From positions 29,480 through 93,479 of the forward strand of contig CAZIUI010000008.1 in assembly GCA_964542585.1 (NCBI GenBank): 64,000 bases of DNA, written 5' to 3'. Made by a program: the position numbers and the translations under genes. The notes beneath the pieces are model-generated. The model was given only the letters and a program-made list of their open reading frames with translations. It ran no database searches and had not been told where the DNA came from. Position 1 is the first letter of the stretch. Every line of letters starts with the position of its first letter. Origin of the DNA: CAYYUA01 sp964542585. GTDB taxonomy: Bacteria > Bacteroidota > Bacteroidia > CAILMK01 > CAYYUA01. Of the stretch, positions 33,098 to 42,874 are shown one piece after another.

Positions 33098-34738
33098 ATG
33101 CGTAAATCTTATAATTTCATTTATCCCCTATTTTTTGCCGTTGTAGTAGCTTTTGGAATGGTAGTGGGTGTCAAAATGTCCGGTAGCGATACATTTGCCA
33201 GTAGCACCACTAAGCAGTCAAAAAGTGGTAACAAATTCCAGCAAGTATTAAATTATGTAGAAGCCAGCTACGTGGATTCCGTTAATTCCGAAAAGCTAAC
33301 CCGAAATGCACTTCAAAGCATGCTGAAAGAGCTGGACCCCCACAGCGTATACATTCCCGCTAAAAGGCGGCAGCGAATGAACAGTGAGCTTGAAGGAAAC
33401 TTTGAGGGCATCGGCATTGAGTTCAACATATTTGAGGATACGATAATGGTTGTTTCGCCAATCGAAGGCGGCCCCTCTGAACAATTGGGAATCCAAACAG
33501 GGGATAAGATCGTCAAGGTAGAAGGAGAGAACGTAGCTGGGATCGGGATTAGCAATCAAAAGGTTATAGACTTACTCCGCGGAGAGAAGGGCACTAAAGT
33601 GGACGTCACAATAAAGCGAACAGGGGTCCAGAAACCGCTCCATTTCACTATTACACGTGATAAGATCCCAATTCACAGTGTACGTGCTTCCTACATGATC
33701 AATGATAAAACCGGATACATCAAAGTAAACCGCTTTTCAGCCAATACCACTCAGGAATTTCAGGAGGCCATGCAAACGCTTGGTGATCAAGGCATGGAAA
33801 ACCTGGTGATAGACCTAAGAGGAAATCCAGGTGGCTACCTCAGGGCGGCTATTCGCATGGCGGATAACTTTCTGGAATCCGGTAAGAATATCTTGTATAC
33901 CAATGGACGGGCTAAACCCAAGCAATCTTACGATGCTACCGGTCGTGGAGGCTTTCATAACGGCCGAGTGGCCATTCTTATTGATGAGGGCTCTGCTTCA
34001 GCCAGTGAAATCGTAGCTGGAGCAGTTCAGGACCACGATCGAGGGCTAATAGTTGGTCGCCGGTCTTTTGGAAAAGGATTGGTACAGGAGCCGCGTGAAT
34101 TCTCGGATGGCAGTGCCTTACGCCTTACCGTAGCCCGTTATTATACACCAACAGGGCGCAGCATACAAAAGCCCTATGAGGAAGGTAATGAAGCGTATCG
34201 GAAAGATATCCTGGAACGCTACAAGGAGGGCGAATTCATTTATAAAGATAGCATTGAATTCGCTGACTCCCTGAAATATAAAACGCCTAAGGGCCGTACA
34301 GTTTACGGGGGCGGTGGCATTATGCCGGATATTTTTATTCCCATTGATACGGTGCTGAACAACTCCCAATTCCTAACCAAGCTTAGGCAGCATGTATTAA
34401 TTAACCGGTTTGCCCTGCAGTTTGTAGATAAATACCGGGATGGCATTGAGCAGAATTATCCCACCTCCAATGCCTTTATCAATGAGTTTGATGCTGAGGG
34501 CCGGATATTCAATCAGTTTATCCGATTTGTCAAGGAAGATGATAAAGTAACTTATGACCGGGAAGGGATGCTTCAGATCAAAGGGTTCGTCCTAAAAGAG
34601 ATCAAAGGGTTGATCGGACGGCAGTTCTGGGATAAGGATATTTACTACAAGATTTCCAATAAAGCAGATGATGCTTACAACCAAGCTATAAAAAAGATGA
34701 ATGGTTCAACTTATGCTAAAATGAAGCTAGAAGAGTAA
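33098..34738 (+). CDS. S41 family C-terminal processing peptidase (CtpA/Prc-like)
   Basis: 546 residues. A signal peptide or anchor (about 8-28, LFFAVVVAFGMVVGV) precedes a PDZ domain (about 90-175) and the S41 protease core. The catalytic dyad is Ser301 within EGSASASEIVAGA and Lys326 in SFGKGLVQ, 25 residues apart as in E. coli Prc. Such enzymes cleave exported proteins near their C-termini in the periplasm. A C-terminal extension (about 400-546) is typical of the Bacteroidota form. It is monocistronic, with a strong terminator at 34794-34831. Confidence 0.95.
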   Translation: MRKSYNFIYPLFFAVVVAFGMVVGVKMSGSDTFASSTTKQSKSGNKFQQVLNYVEASYVDSVNSEKLTRNALQSMLKELDPHSVYIPAKRRQRMNSELEGNFEGIGIEFNIFEDTIMVVSPIEGGPSEQLGIQTGDKIVKVEGENVAGIGISNQKVIDLLRGEKGTKVDVTIKRTGVQKPLHFTITRDKIPIHSVRASYMINDKTGYIKVNRFSANTTQEFQEAMQTLGDQGMENLVIDLRGNPGGYLRAAIRMADNFLESGKNILYTNGRAKPKQSYDATGRGGFHNGRVAILIDEGSASASEIVAGAVQDHDRGLIVGRRSFGKGLVQEPREFSDGSALRLTVARYYTPTGRSIQKPYEEGNEAYRKDILERYKEGEFIYKDSIEFADSLKYKTPKGRTVYGGGGIMPDIFIPIDTVLNNSQFLTKLRQHVLINRFALQFVDKYRDGIEQNYPTSNAFINEFDAEGRIFNQFIRFVKEDDKVTYDREGMLQIKGFVLKEIKGLIGRQFWDKDIYYKISNKADDAYNQAIKKMNGSTYAKMKLEE

Positions 34739-34793
34739 AAGCGCTATCGAGGTTGAAAGGATAATACCATAAGCTACCATTAAACCCAATTGC

Positions 34794-34831
34794 TCGACCC
34801 GCAAATGCTCTGTAATTGCGGGTCGATTTTT
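34794..34831 (+). terminator. Intrinsic terminator of the S41 peptidase gene
   Basis: An 11-base stem (TCGACCCGCAA / TTGCGGGTCGA) around an 11-base loop, followed by five T. It lies 56 bases after the stop codon. Confidence 0.88.
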
Positions 34832-35058
34832 GACAAAATTTGATTAATGTAATGGTTATTCTCTCTTTTGTGAATTAGCCGCGCTAGGTAGTTAGCAGCA
34901 AATCGTTTCATTAACCATTTATTCAAAGCCTATTCATGCTTAAAGGCCAACCAGCAACGCATTAAAAAAACTTTATTAGTTTTAAACGATGAGTTAAAAG
35001 CTTGTTTTGAAATGGTTAAAAGATTCATCAAGCCTATTTTTAAGCTTACCGTAAATAT

Positions 35059-35092
35059 TTGTCAATGAGCTACTTTATTTTTGATAAATTTG
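35059..35092 (+). promoter_or_regulatory. Bacteroidota-type promoter of the lipoprotein at 35169
   Basis: TTG (35059-35061), a 23-base spacer and TAAATTTG (35085-35092). The transcript would start near 35099, leaving a 70-base leader. Confidence 0.5.
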
Positions 35093-35168
35093 AATAGTAT
35101 AGTAAATAAGAACTTTACTAAACAGCATTTATGATTTTATTTTAAAAATTCCTTAAAAACTACAGGAT

Positions 35169-36356
35169 ATGAGCTATGCTTTAAAAAACACTAAAAAGTT
35201 GTTATTTGGGGTTGGCGTGGGAATGTTTTTTATGATCTTGAGTTCTTGTAACGATGATAACACTGATAACAATAACCCTAAAACAAACGCTGATGATAGC
35301 ACCATAAGTAAAACCGAAGCTTTGGATGCCATGGTTGAAGTCCTGGAGCAGCGCAATTTATCCCTGAAAGTGATCCAAACCAATAAACGAAATGAATCCC
35401 GGGATCCTACCAGTGATGGCCCCAAAACCAGCGATTACGTAAGCACCGAAGTGAACCCGGACGGAGACCGTGTGATCAAACTGAATATAGGACCAGAGGG
35501 CAACCTTATTCCCAGCAGTGAATGGCAGGCCGCCAATCCGAATTACTGTGAAGGGGAAGACCGTTTCATGAAGGCCCCTAAAAAGCAATTGGTTTTCAAG
35601 GTTTTTGCGTTACCTGATGGCTACGATGCTTTTGTGCAGTACATCGATATTGGAACCGGAAGGGTAGAGGAACAACGAGAGGGCGAAGCCACCTCCCTTG
35701 ATGAGGCAATGAACAAAGCTTGGAATAAGCTGCAGACACCGGTTGGAAAAGCCGTGGGTCCTTGTGGTGACAAAAAAGGATTTAAACTCACTTATAAGGC
35801 TGATATCAATGTGGAAGTGGTAGGAGATGATGGTGGTACCACAACCATAAAAGAAAGTGTAGCTTTTGCTATTTCACTGAGTTACAATAAAGATCGCCAA
35901 TTTTTTGAAGGTCACGGGAAGTTAAAATGGTCTGAATACAACTATTCAAGCTCGGCCGCTGATGTGACTTTTGACTGCGAAACACCTCCGGATGCTGATG
36001 TAAACGTCATTTTCAAAGCTGGGCCTGAGGGCACCCCTACGGATTCTATGGAAGGCTCTATTGAATTTTACAATGTGCAACAGGCCCCATGCCAGGTGAC
36101 TACTAATGGGACAACAACTAACAGCCCTATTACTTCACAGGTCCCAACCATTTGGTTAGAGCTACATAAAAATGAAGCTGACCCGACCCTTACCTACCCG
36201 CATAACCCGGATCGCAACATCGGTTATTTCACGATGAAAGACTGGCAGCCGGTCACTAACAATGACCGGGTTATTGCTAAAAAAACCTATGATCAATCAA
36301 CTACCAAAGGCTCGGGTACTTTCACTGAAAGCGCAACTATCAAATTCGCCCGCTAG
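35169..36356 (+). CDS. Hypothetical lipoprotein
   Basis: 395 residues. The N-terminus KKLLFGVGVGMFFMILSSC is a lipoprotein signal, followed by an Asn/Asp-rich linker (NDDNTDNNNPKTNADDS) that would hold the domain away from the membrane. The mature domain has few cysteines and mixed polar content with no signature I recognise; a beta-rich C-terminal half (GTFTESATIKFAR) ends the chain. It stands alone, convergent with lon, after a good promoter. Probably outer-membrane anchored; function unknown. Confidence 0.75.
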   Translation: MSYALKNTKKLLFGVGVGMFFMILSSCNDDNTDNNNPKTNADDSTISKTEALDAMVEVLEQRNLSLKVIQTNKRNESRDPTSDGPKTSDYVSTEVNPDGDRVIKLNIGPEGNLIPSSEWQAANPNYCEGEDRFMKAPKKQLVFKVFALPDGYDAFVQYIDIGTGRVEEQREGEATSLDEAMNKAWNKLQTPVGKAVGPCGDKKGFKLTYKADINVEVVGDDGGTTTIKESVAFAISLSYNKDRQFFEGHGKLKWSEYNYSSSAADVTFDCETPPDADVNVIFKAGPEGTPTDSMEGSIEFYNVQQAPCQVTTNGTTTNSPITSQVPTIWLELHKNEADPTLTYPHNPDRNIGYFTMKDWQPVTNNDRVIAKKTYDQSTTKGSGTFTESATIKFAR

Positions 36357-36639
36357 GCGAATGGAAAAATGCTTTTATACGGTTTATTACCCACGGAAAA
36401 GGCTAGGCTATTCAAGCATGTTCGTTTAAGGTAAACGACCATGAACCTAAGCCTGTACTGCTAATCACCACGACCCTTAGTGCATCCGCTAAAAAACGCA
36501 CGGTGTATGAAACCGTAAAATTCCGCTTATCTTTTTATCATTTATCCCACGCTCCGGCCACCTCCGGGCTTTTCAATCTGGAGGTATTAAGCATTTTAGC
36601 CCAACTTTTGGATAAGGGATTTAATTTGATACCAGGCGA

Positions 36640-39162
36640 TTAACCGGATTTTTGCTCGATCTGATAATTTTTACCGTTAGAGGCAAAATCCGGGTAATTG
36701 ATTTCAAGGGCTTCTCGAACCTGCTTCCGTTGCAGAGCCTTTTCAATCACTTCTTCCACCCGGTTTACATAGGAAATGGTCAAATCCTTGACATAGTCCT
36801 CTTCTATTTGACTAATCTCTTTCTTGTTGTTTTCACTAAGAACAATGTTATTAATACCTTGACGCCGGGCAGCTAGGATTTTTTCCTTGATTCCTCCGAC
36901 TGGCAGCACTGAGCCCCGAAGGGTCATCTCACCCGTCATGGCAAGTTTTGGCTTGACTTTACGCTGAGTAAAGGCCGATGCCAACGCAGTTAGCATGGTG
37001 ATGCCGGCTGATGGGCCTTCTTTAGGAACGGAACCTTCCGGGATGTGGACGTGAATATCCCAGTTCTCAAAGGCTTTGGGGTGGATATTAAAATCCTGGT
37101 AATTCGCCTTCAAGTAGGAGAAACTAATCTGCGCTGACTCCTTCATGACATCCCCGAGCTTACCCGTTAAGTTGATATTTCCTTTCCCAGGGCTCAAGCT
37201 AACCTCAATGTAAAGCACTTCCCCACCTGTGGGTGTCCAGGCAAGACCCGTAGCCAGCCCCGGTAATTCATCACCGGTGTACGTGTCCCGCTGAAATTTC
37301 CGGGGCCCAAGGATATCGTCCAATTCATCCTTTTTCACCGTCAGTGAGTGGGCCTCGTTCATTACCACGTCTTTGGCCTTAGAGCGGGCAAGGGAGGCGA
37401 TTTGTTTTTCCAAGCCACGAACGCCTGATTCCATGGTGTAGCCCTCGATGAGTTCCTTAACCACTTTATCATTGATCTTGAAATTTTTACCAGAGAGGCC
37501 GTGATCCTTTCGCTGCTTTGGAATTAAGTGCTGTTTTGCGATCTGGACCTTTTCTTCCAATAAGTAACCGCTCAAGTCAATAACTTCCAGTCGGTCTCTT
37601 AAGGCCGGATGAACGTTATCCAGGTTATTGGCGGTGGCAATAAACATCACATTAGAGAGGTCGTACTCCACTTCCAGGTAATTGTCATAAAAATTAGCAT
37701 TTTGCTCCGGATCTAGCACTTCCAGCAATGCCGAAGCCGGATCACCGCGAAAATCCGCACCCACTTTATCGATCTCATCCAGGACCAACACAGGGTTGGA
37801 AGTATTCGCTTTCTTGATGGATTGGATAAAGCGACCAGGCATGGCCCCAATATACGTTTTGCGGTGTCCTCGAATCTCGGACTCATCATTAAGGCCACCG
37901 AGGGACATCCTGTTGTAATTCCTCCCCAGCGAGCGGGCTATGGATTTACCTAAAGAAGTCTTACCAACACCCGGTGGACCATGGAGGCAAAGAATAGGGC
38001 TTTTCATATCGCCTTTTAACTTAAGGACGGCCAGGTATTCAAGGATTCGATCCTTAACACTCTCCAAGCCGTAATGGTCCTCATCAAGAATTTTACGGGC
38101 TTCTTGAAGATCTAATTTATCCTCGGTGTATTCATTCCATGGTAAGTCCAGAAGGGTTTCCAGGTAATTAAAGATAACGGAATACTCCGCTGCTGCCGGG
38201 TTCATCCTTTGCAGCTTTTTCAGCTCTTTCTGGAACTGCTCCTCTACCTGCTCATCCCATTTTTTATCTTGAGCCCTTTTCTTCAGGTCCTCAATTTCTT
38301 TATCAGGAGATTCCTGACCCAGCTCCTCCTGTATGGACTTCATCTGTTGTTGGAGGAAATATTCTTTCTGCTGCTGATCAATTTCTGTTTTAACCTTATT
38401 CTGGATGTGATTTTTAAGCTCAACCATTTTGTATTCATAGTTGAGCTGCTCCAGCACACGTTCTCCCTTTTGCTTGAGGTCGGTAATTTGCAGCAGATCT
38501 TGCTTATCACCCACCTCTACGTTGAGGTTAGAAGCGATAAAATTCATAAGGAAGCGCTTGCTATCAATGTTATTAATAGCAGAGCTGGCTTCATTAGGAA
38601 TATTGGGCGACATCTTGACGATCTCAAGCGCCAGATCCTTGATGTTGGAAATCAGGGCCTGCATTTCATCATCATCCTCATGGGGCTCAGCCTCTGATGT
38701 ACCATAGGTTTGAATCCGGGCCTTCAGATAGGGGTCTTCTTGCGTATAGCTTTCAGCCTGAAAACGTTGCTTTCCCTGCATAATCACTGTCAAGCTACCG
38801 TCCGGCATCTTCAATAACTTGACAATTCTAGCCAATGTGCCTATCTCGTACAGGTCATCTTTACCAGGATGCTCAACGTCCGTAGAGCGTTGGGATGCAA
38901 CCCCGATTAACGCCTCATTGTCCTTAGCTTCATTGATGAGTTGTATGGACTTTTCCCGGGCTACGGTTATAGGGATTACCACGCCTGGAAAAAGCACTGT
39001 ATTTTTCAGCGGGAGGATTGCTACCTCCTCGGGAATGTCTTCAGGGTCAAGTTCATCGTTCCCGTTACTTGACATAAGGGAGATGAATTCCGAATTCTCT
39101 TCGTCAATTTGGTCGTTTTGGAATGCATCTTCAAAAGGGTCCTTATTAAAGTTTTCGGCCAT
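36640..39162 (-). CDS. lon: ATP-dependent Lon protease
   Basis: 840 residues, full length. An N-terminal LON substrate-binding domain (about 45-240), coiled-coil (about 245-330), AAA+ module with Walker A GPPGVGKTSLG and Walker B VLVLDEIDKVG, and the proteolytic domain. The Ser-Lys dyad is Ser718 in PKEGPSAGIT and Lys761 in GGIKEK, 43 residues apart as in E. coli Lon. Lon degrades misfolded and short-lived regulatory proteins in the cytoplasm. The N-terminus carries an acidic extension (about 1-40). It lies downstream of clpB on the same strand, separated by a terminator. Confidence 0.98.
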   Translation of the reverse strand: MAENFNKDPFEDAFQNDQIDEENSEFISLMSSNGNDELDPEDIPEEVAILPLKNTVLFPGVVIPITVAREKSIQLINEAKDNEALIGVASQRSTDVEHPGKDDLYEIGTLARIVKLLKMPDGSLTVIMQGKQRFQAESYTQEDPYLKARIQTYGTSEAEPHEDDDEMQALISNIKDLALEIVKMSPNIPNEASSAINNIDSKRFLMNFIASNLNVEVGDKQDLLQITDLKQKGERVLEQLNYEYKMVELKNHIQNKVKTEIDQQQKEYFLQQQMKSIQEELGQESPDKEIEDLKKRAQDKKWDEQVEEQFQKELKKLQRMNPAAAEYSVIFNYLETLLDLPWNEYTEDKLDLQEARKILDEDHYGLESVKDRILEYLAVLKLKGDMKSPILCLHGPPGVGKTSLGKSIARSLGRNYNRMSLGGLNDESEIRGHRKTYIGAMPGRFIQSIKKANTSNPVLVLDEIDKVGADFRGDPASALLEVLDPEQNANFYDNYLEVEYDLSNVMFIATANNLDNVHPALRDRLEVIDLSGYLLEEKVQIAKQHLIPKQRKDHGLSGKNFKINDKVVKELIEGYTMESGVRGLEKQIASLARSKAKDVVMNEAHSLTVKKDELDDILGPRKFQRDTYTGDELPGLATGLAWTPTGGEVLYIEVSLSPGKGNINLTGKLGDVMKESAQISFSYLKANYQDFNIHPKAFENWDIHVHIPEGSVPKEGPSAGITMLTALASAFTQRKVKPKLAMTGEMTLRGSVLPVGGIKEKILAARRQGINNIVLSENNKKEISQIEEDYVKDLTISYVNRVEEVIEKALQRKQVREALEINYPDFASNGKNYQIEQKSG

Positions 39163-39275
39163 AGGAGGTATATCCTTCCTTTTAGTTCACTACCCATATT
39201 TCACACAAACAATGCCAACTCCTGCAAGCAGCGTTTTGTATGACAATTATGATCTTTGGCTTTCAGAGGTTACCC

Positions 39276-39309
39276 CAAAAAAGAAGGGAGCTGTACATGT
39301 ACAACTCCC
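39276..39309 (-). terminator. Intrinsic terminator of clpB
   Basis: On the minus strand GGGAGTTGTACA pairs with TGTACAGCTCCC (one internal mismatch), followed by TTCTTTTTT. It lies 35 bases beyond the clpB stop and separates clpB from lon. Confidence 0.8.
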
Positions 39310-39343
39310 GTCTTTGACAAAATTGCCGATTTTTAACCATTTA

Positions 39344-42004
39344 TTAGTTCTGGCTAAAAGAGGTATCCACCTTGGCATTTTCAGCCGCATTCTTGGAATT
39401 AGATAAGGTATTAAAGAAGCGGAATTCCTTTTCTGCGTCTTTTTCCACCTGAATAGGTAGGCTTGGATCTACGTCTCCATTTAAAATGGATTTGGAAAGT
39501 TCATTCAACAGGTACTTCTGGATAATGCGCTGAATAGGTCTTGCACCAAATTCCGGCTCGTAGCCCATTTGGGCCATCTTGTCAATGGCTTCATCACTGG
39601 CCCTCAGGTCAAGCTTACGCGAACCATAAGCCTGGGTCAGCTGACCCAGCTGCATACTGACGATAGCCCTTACCTCTGCCGAGGTCAGCGGCTTGAACAT
39701 AACTGTGTCATCCACCCTGTTCAGGAATTCGGGCCGGATTTGCTGTTTTAGCATATTCATGACCTCCACCTTGGTGGTTTCCAGAACCCCTGTTATGTCA
39801 GCCTCATCACTTACGTTTTCAAAGTTTTCACGGATGCTTTGTGACCCCATGTTTGAGGTCATGATGATAATGGTGTTCTTAAAGTTGGCAGTTCGCCCCT
39901 TGTTATCGGTTAAACGCCCATCATCTAACACCTGCAACAGGATATTGAAGACATCAGGATGGGCTTTTTCGATCTCATCCAAGAGGATAACCGAATAGGG
40001 CTTGCGCCTTACAGCTTCGGTTAGCTGACCGCCTTCTTCATAACCGACATAACCAGGAGGGGCACCAACCAACCGTGCTACGGAGTGTTTTTCCTGATAC
40101 TCTGACATGTCAATGCGCGTCATCATACGCTCATCATTGAACAAGAAATCAGCCAGGGATTTGGCCAATTCTGTTTTACCGACCCCAGTCGTTCCCAGGA
40201 AAATAAAGGACCCGATAGGCTTGGTAGGATCTGAGAGCCCGGAGCGACTCCGGCGAATGGCATCCGATACCTTTTCGATGGCCTCTTCTTGTCCTACTAC
40301 CCGCTCCCTTAGTTCATCTTCCATGCGGAGCAGCTTTTCCCTTTCGCTCTCCAACATACGGTTGACGGGTATACCGGTCCATTTGGAAACAACAGTTGCA
40401 ATATCTTCTGCCTCCACCTCTTCTTTGATCAAGGGATCTTCGCTCTGGATAGCATTCAGCTTTTCCTGCTTTTGCTTGAGGTGTTCTTGCGCCTCCTGGA
40501 TTTTACCATAGCGGTATTCAGCAACTTTACCATAGTCTCCAATCCGCTCAGCCTCAGCTGCTGCATGCTTGTAATTTTCTATTTGCTGTTTGGTTTGTTG
40601 GATCTCATCAATAACCCCTTTCTCTTCTTGCCATTTGCTCTTCACTTTATTTCGTTCGTCCTGAAGCTCAGCCAATTCCTTGTTGACTTTATCGAGCTGT
40701 TCTTGGTCATCCTCTTGTTTCATGGCCTGCTTTTCAATCTCAAGCTGCTTAACCCTACGTTCCAGTTCGTCCAAAGATTCAGGGTAGGAATCCATTTCCA
40801 GGCGTAGTTTGGCACAGGCCTCATCGATCAGGTCAATAGCTTTATCTGGCAGGTGTCGTTCGGTTATGTAGCGATCCGAAAGCTCAACGGCATTGACTAT
40901 TGCCTCATCCTTTATGCGAACGCTGTGATAGGTTTCATAGCGCTCTTTCAGCCCTCTGAGTATCGAGATGGCATCTTCATTCGAAGGCTCATCAATGATT
41001 ACCTGCTGAAAGCGGCGCTCAAGGGCTTTGTCTTTTTCAATGTGCTTTTGGTACTCACTTAGCGTAGTAGCACCGATAGCCCTTAATTCACCGCGTGCCA
41101 AGGCAGGCTTGAGGATGTTGGCAGCATCCATGGCACCTTCACCGCCCCCAGCTCCTACCAGGGTGTGGATCTCATCTATGAAAAGAATAATCTGCCCCTC
41201 ACTTTCGCTGACTTCTTTGACCACAGCTTTGAGCCGTTCTTCAAATTCGCCCTTGTATTTGGCACCGGCTACCAGGGCTCCCATGTCCAGGGAGTAGATG
41301 GTGCGGTCCTTAAGGTTTTCCGGTACATCACCATCTACAATACGAAAGGCAATGCCCTCAGCGATTGCCGTTTTACCTACACCGGCTTCCCCAACCAGCG
41401 CTGGGTTATTTTTCGTCCGGCGAGAGAGGATCTGGATAACCCTTCGGATCTCCTCTTCCCGCCCGATCACCGGGTCTAGTTTCCCTGAGCGGGCTTGTTC
41501 GTTCAAGTTTTTGGCGTACTTCTCCAGGCTATTGTACTTGTCTTCAGCACTAGGATCCGTGACATTACTACCACCTCGAAGGCCCTCAATGGCCTTCTGT
41601 AAGTCCTTATCGGTCACTCCCTGATCTTTAAGGAGTTGAGCAGTTTTATCATTGGCGTTCAGAATGCCGAGCAGTAAATGCTCAACCGATACATATTCAT
41701 CACTAAAATCCTTGGCAGCTTTGTAGGCTTTTTGGACTGCCTGATTTGAAGCATTCGAAAGGAAAAGCTGTCCACCCCCACTCACCTTGGGCAGGTTTTC
41801 AACTTGTTCATCCAGCTTTTGGCGAATATGATCCGTATTCGCGTTGAGTTTCTTCAACAAATGCCCAACGGCAGCTTCTTCCTCTGCCATCATACCCCGC
41901 AGGATATGCGCAGGCTCTATAGCCTGTTGCTCATTGCTCATGGCCATTTCTTGAGCTCGTTGAATGGCCTCCTGTGCTTTTATGGTAAAACTGTTCGTGT
42001 TCAT
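39344..42004 (-). CDS. clpB: ATP-dependent chaperone ClpB
   Basis: 886 residues. It has an N-terminal Clp repeat domain (about 1-145), two AAA+ modules with Walker A motifs GEAGVGKTAIAEG (Lys211) and GTTGVGKTELAKS (Lys610), and a long middle coiled-coil domain (about 400-535), which distinguishes ClpB from ClpA and ClpC. ClpB rescues aggregated proteins with DnaK. No promoter resembling a heat-shock element was recognised upstream in the 250-base gap to the next gene, and no lipid or signal sequence is present. Confidence 0.97.
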   Translation of the reverse strand: MNTNSFTIKAQEAIQRAQEMAMSNEQQAIEPAHILRGMMAEEEAAVGHLLKKLNANTDHIRQKLDEQVENLPKVSGGGQLFLSNASNQAVQKAYKAAKDFSDEYVSVEHLLLGILNANDKTAQLLKDQGVTDKDLQKAIEGLRGGSNVTDPSAEDKYNSLEKYAKNLNEQARSGKLDPVIGREEEIRRVIQILSRRTKNNPALVGEAGVGKTAIAEGIAFRIVDGDVPENLKDRTIYSLDMGALVAGAKYKGEFEERLKAVVKEVSESEGQIILFIDEIHTLVGAGGGEGAMDAANILKPALARGELRAIGATTLSEYQKHIEKDKALERRFQQVIIDEPSNEDAISILRGLKERYETYHSVRIKDEAIVNAVELSDRYITERHLPDKAIDLIDEACAKLRLEMDSYPESLDELERRVKQLEIEKQAMKQEDDQEQLDKVNKELAELQDERNKVKSKWQEEKGVIDEIQQTKQQIENYKHAAAEAERIGDYGKVAEYRYGKIQEAQEHLKQKQEKLNAIQSEDPLIKEEVEAEDIATVVSKWTGIPVNRMLESEREKLLRMEDELRERVVGQEEAIEKVSDAIRRSRSGLSDPTKPIGSFIFLGTTGVGKTELAKSLADFLFNDERMMTRIDMSEYQEKHSVARLVGAPPGYVGYEEGGQLTEAVRRKPYSVILLDEIEKAHPDVFNILLQVLDDGRLTDNKGRTANFKNTIIIMTSNMGSQSIRENFENVSDEADITGVLETTKVEVMNMLKQQIRPEFLNRVDDTVMFKPLTSAEVRAIVSMQLGQLTQAYGSRKLDLRASDEAIDKMAQMGYEPEFGARPIQRIIQKYLLNELSKSILNGDVDPSLPIQVEKDAEKEFRFFNTLSNSKNAAENAKVDTSFSQN

Positions 42005-42254
42005 GATTACTGATTTTTTTGATTGTTAAAAGCGCATGCTTAGATGCTTTAACCGTTATGTAACAAACTGCCTTCCAAGCTCTTTATGGAATAGCAATCT
42101 GATAAATTGGCAATAAATCTGCTCTTTTGCCGGTTTTAAGTTGAAGTATCGACAGGTTCATTTGATGCATTGCCAATTTAGCATGATTTAGAACCTTTTT
42201 GATCGGCTTAATTTGCAGAACCATCGTAAAGGAATGGTCAAAGTCTTTTAATCA

Positions 42255-42860
42255 ATGACTAATACCAGACGATTTGCCATTATTCTTACCATTATAGTAA
42301 GCCTTTCTCCGGGAATACTGCAAGCGCAGCCTGATCCCTTTGGAAACGATGAACAGGCCGAAGACGCAAAAACACAAAAGGGTCCGCCCATGAGCGAGAA
42401 ACCTTTAAAAAAGCGTTTAGTACCGGGGTTAGGGAGCAATGCCTTAAGCCTAACATTTGGCGGATCACAGGTATCCATAAGTGTGGCGCCTCGTTTAGGT
42501 TACTGGCTCAACAGGAGATGGATGGCAGGCGTAGGAGTTGGCTATCAATACTTTAAATTCGAGAACCGTAGAGGTTCTTTTCAGGATCAGTACTACGGGG
42601 GTGAGTTTTTTTCCAATTACCGGGTCTACAATAACATATTAGTTTTAGGAGAATATGAACTGATGAATGTGAATGATCGACAAGTACCTTCCGGTGATAC
42701 CCGAACCTGGCAGCCTGGCCTTTTCCTGGGATTGGGATATCGGCAAGGCGGAGGCAAGGTTATATTTGATGTGAAGGCTAAATATAACCTGAATCATCGG
42801 GAGGGCGTTTCCCCCTATGCGATGCCGCTTGTTATAGGTTTTAATTTGTTTCTCCGCTAA
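42255..42860 (+). CDS. Small exported outer-membrane-barrel-like protein
   Basis: 201 residues. A signal peptide (to LQAQ, about residue 27) is followed by a short charged linker and then alternating hydrophobic-polar segments rich in Gly, Tyr and Arg (GVGVGYQYFKFENRRG, WQPGLFLGLGYRQGGGK), ending YAMPLVIGFNLFLR, a pattern common in small beta-barrel proteins of Bacteroidota. No family name can be given. Fourteen bases separate it from the first T9SS type B gene, so the three genes may form an operon. Confidence 0.7.
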   Translation: MTNTRRFAIILTIIVSLSPGILQAQPDPFGNDEQAEDAKTQKGPPMSEKPLKKRLVPGLGSNALSLTFGGSQVSISVAPRLGYWLNRRWMAGVGVGYQYFKFENRRGSFQDQYYGGEFFSNYRVYNNILVLGEYELMNVNDRQVPSGDTRTWQPGLFLGLGYRQGGGKVIFDVKAKYNLNHREGVSPYAMPLVIGFNLFLR

Positions 42861-42874
42861 TCATCCAGTCCTTT

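Larger units (their letters stand above)
34739..35168. other. Intergenic region between S41 peptidase and lipoprotein
   Basis: 430 AT-rich bases. It contains the peptidase terminator at 34794-34831 and the promoter at 35059-35092. I see nothing else: no tRNA, no small gene and no further repeat. Confidence 0.6.

Noticed and set aside
36560..36585. ACCTCC / GGAGGT hairpin between the lipoprotein and lon
   Set aside because: Six-base stem, long loop and no T-run on either strand; not convincing as a terminator.
42005..42254. Search for a heat-shock element (CIRCE-like) before clpB
   Set aside because: No inverted repeat of that type was found; clpB control is left open.
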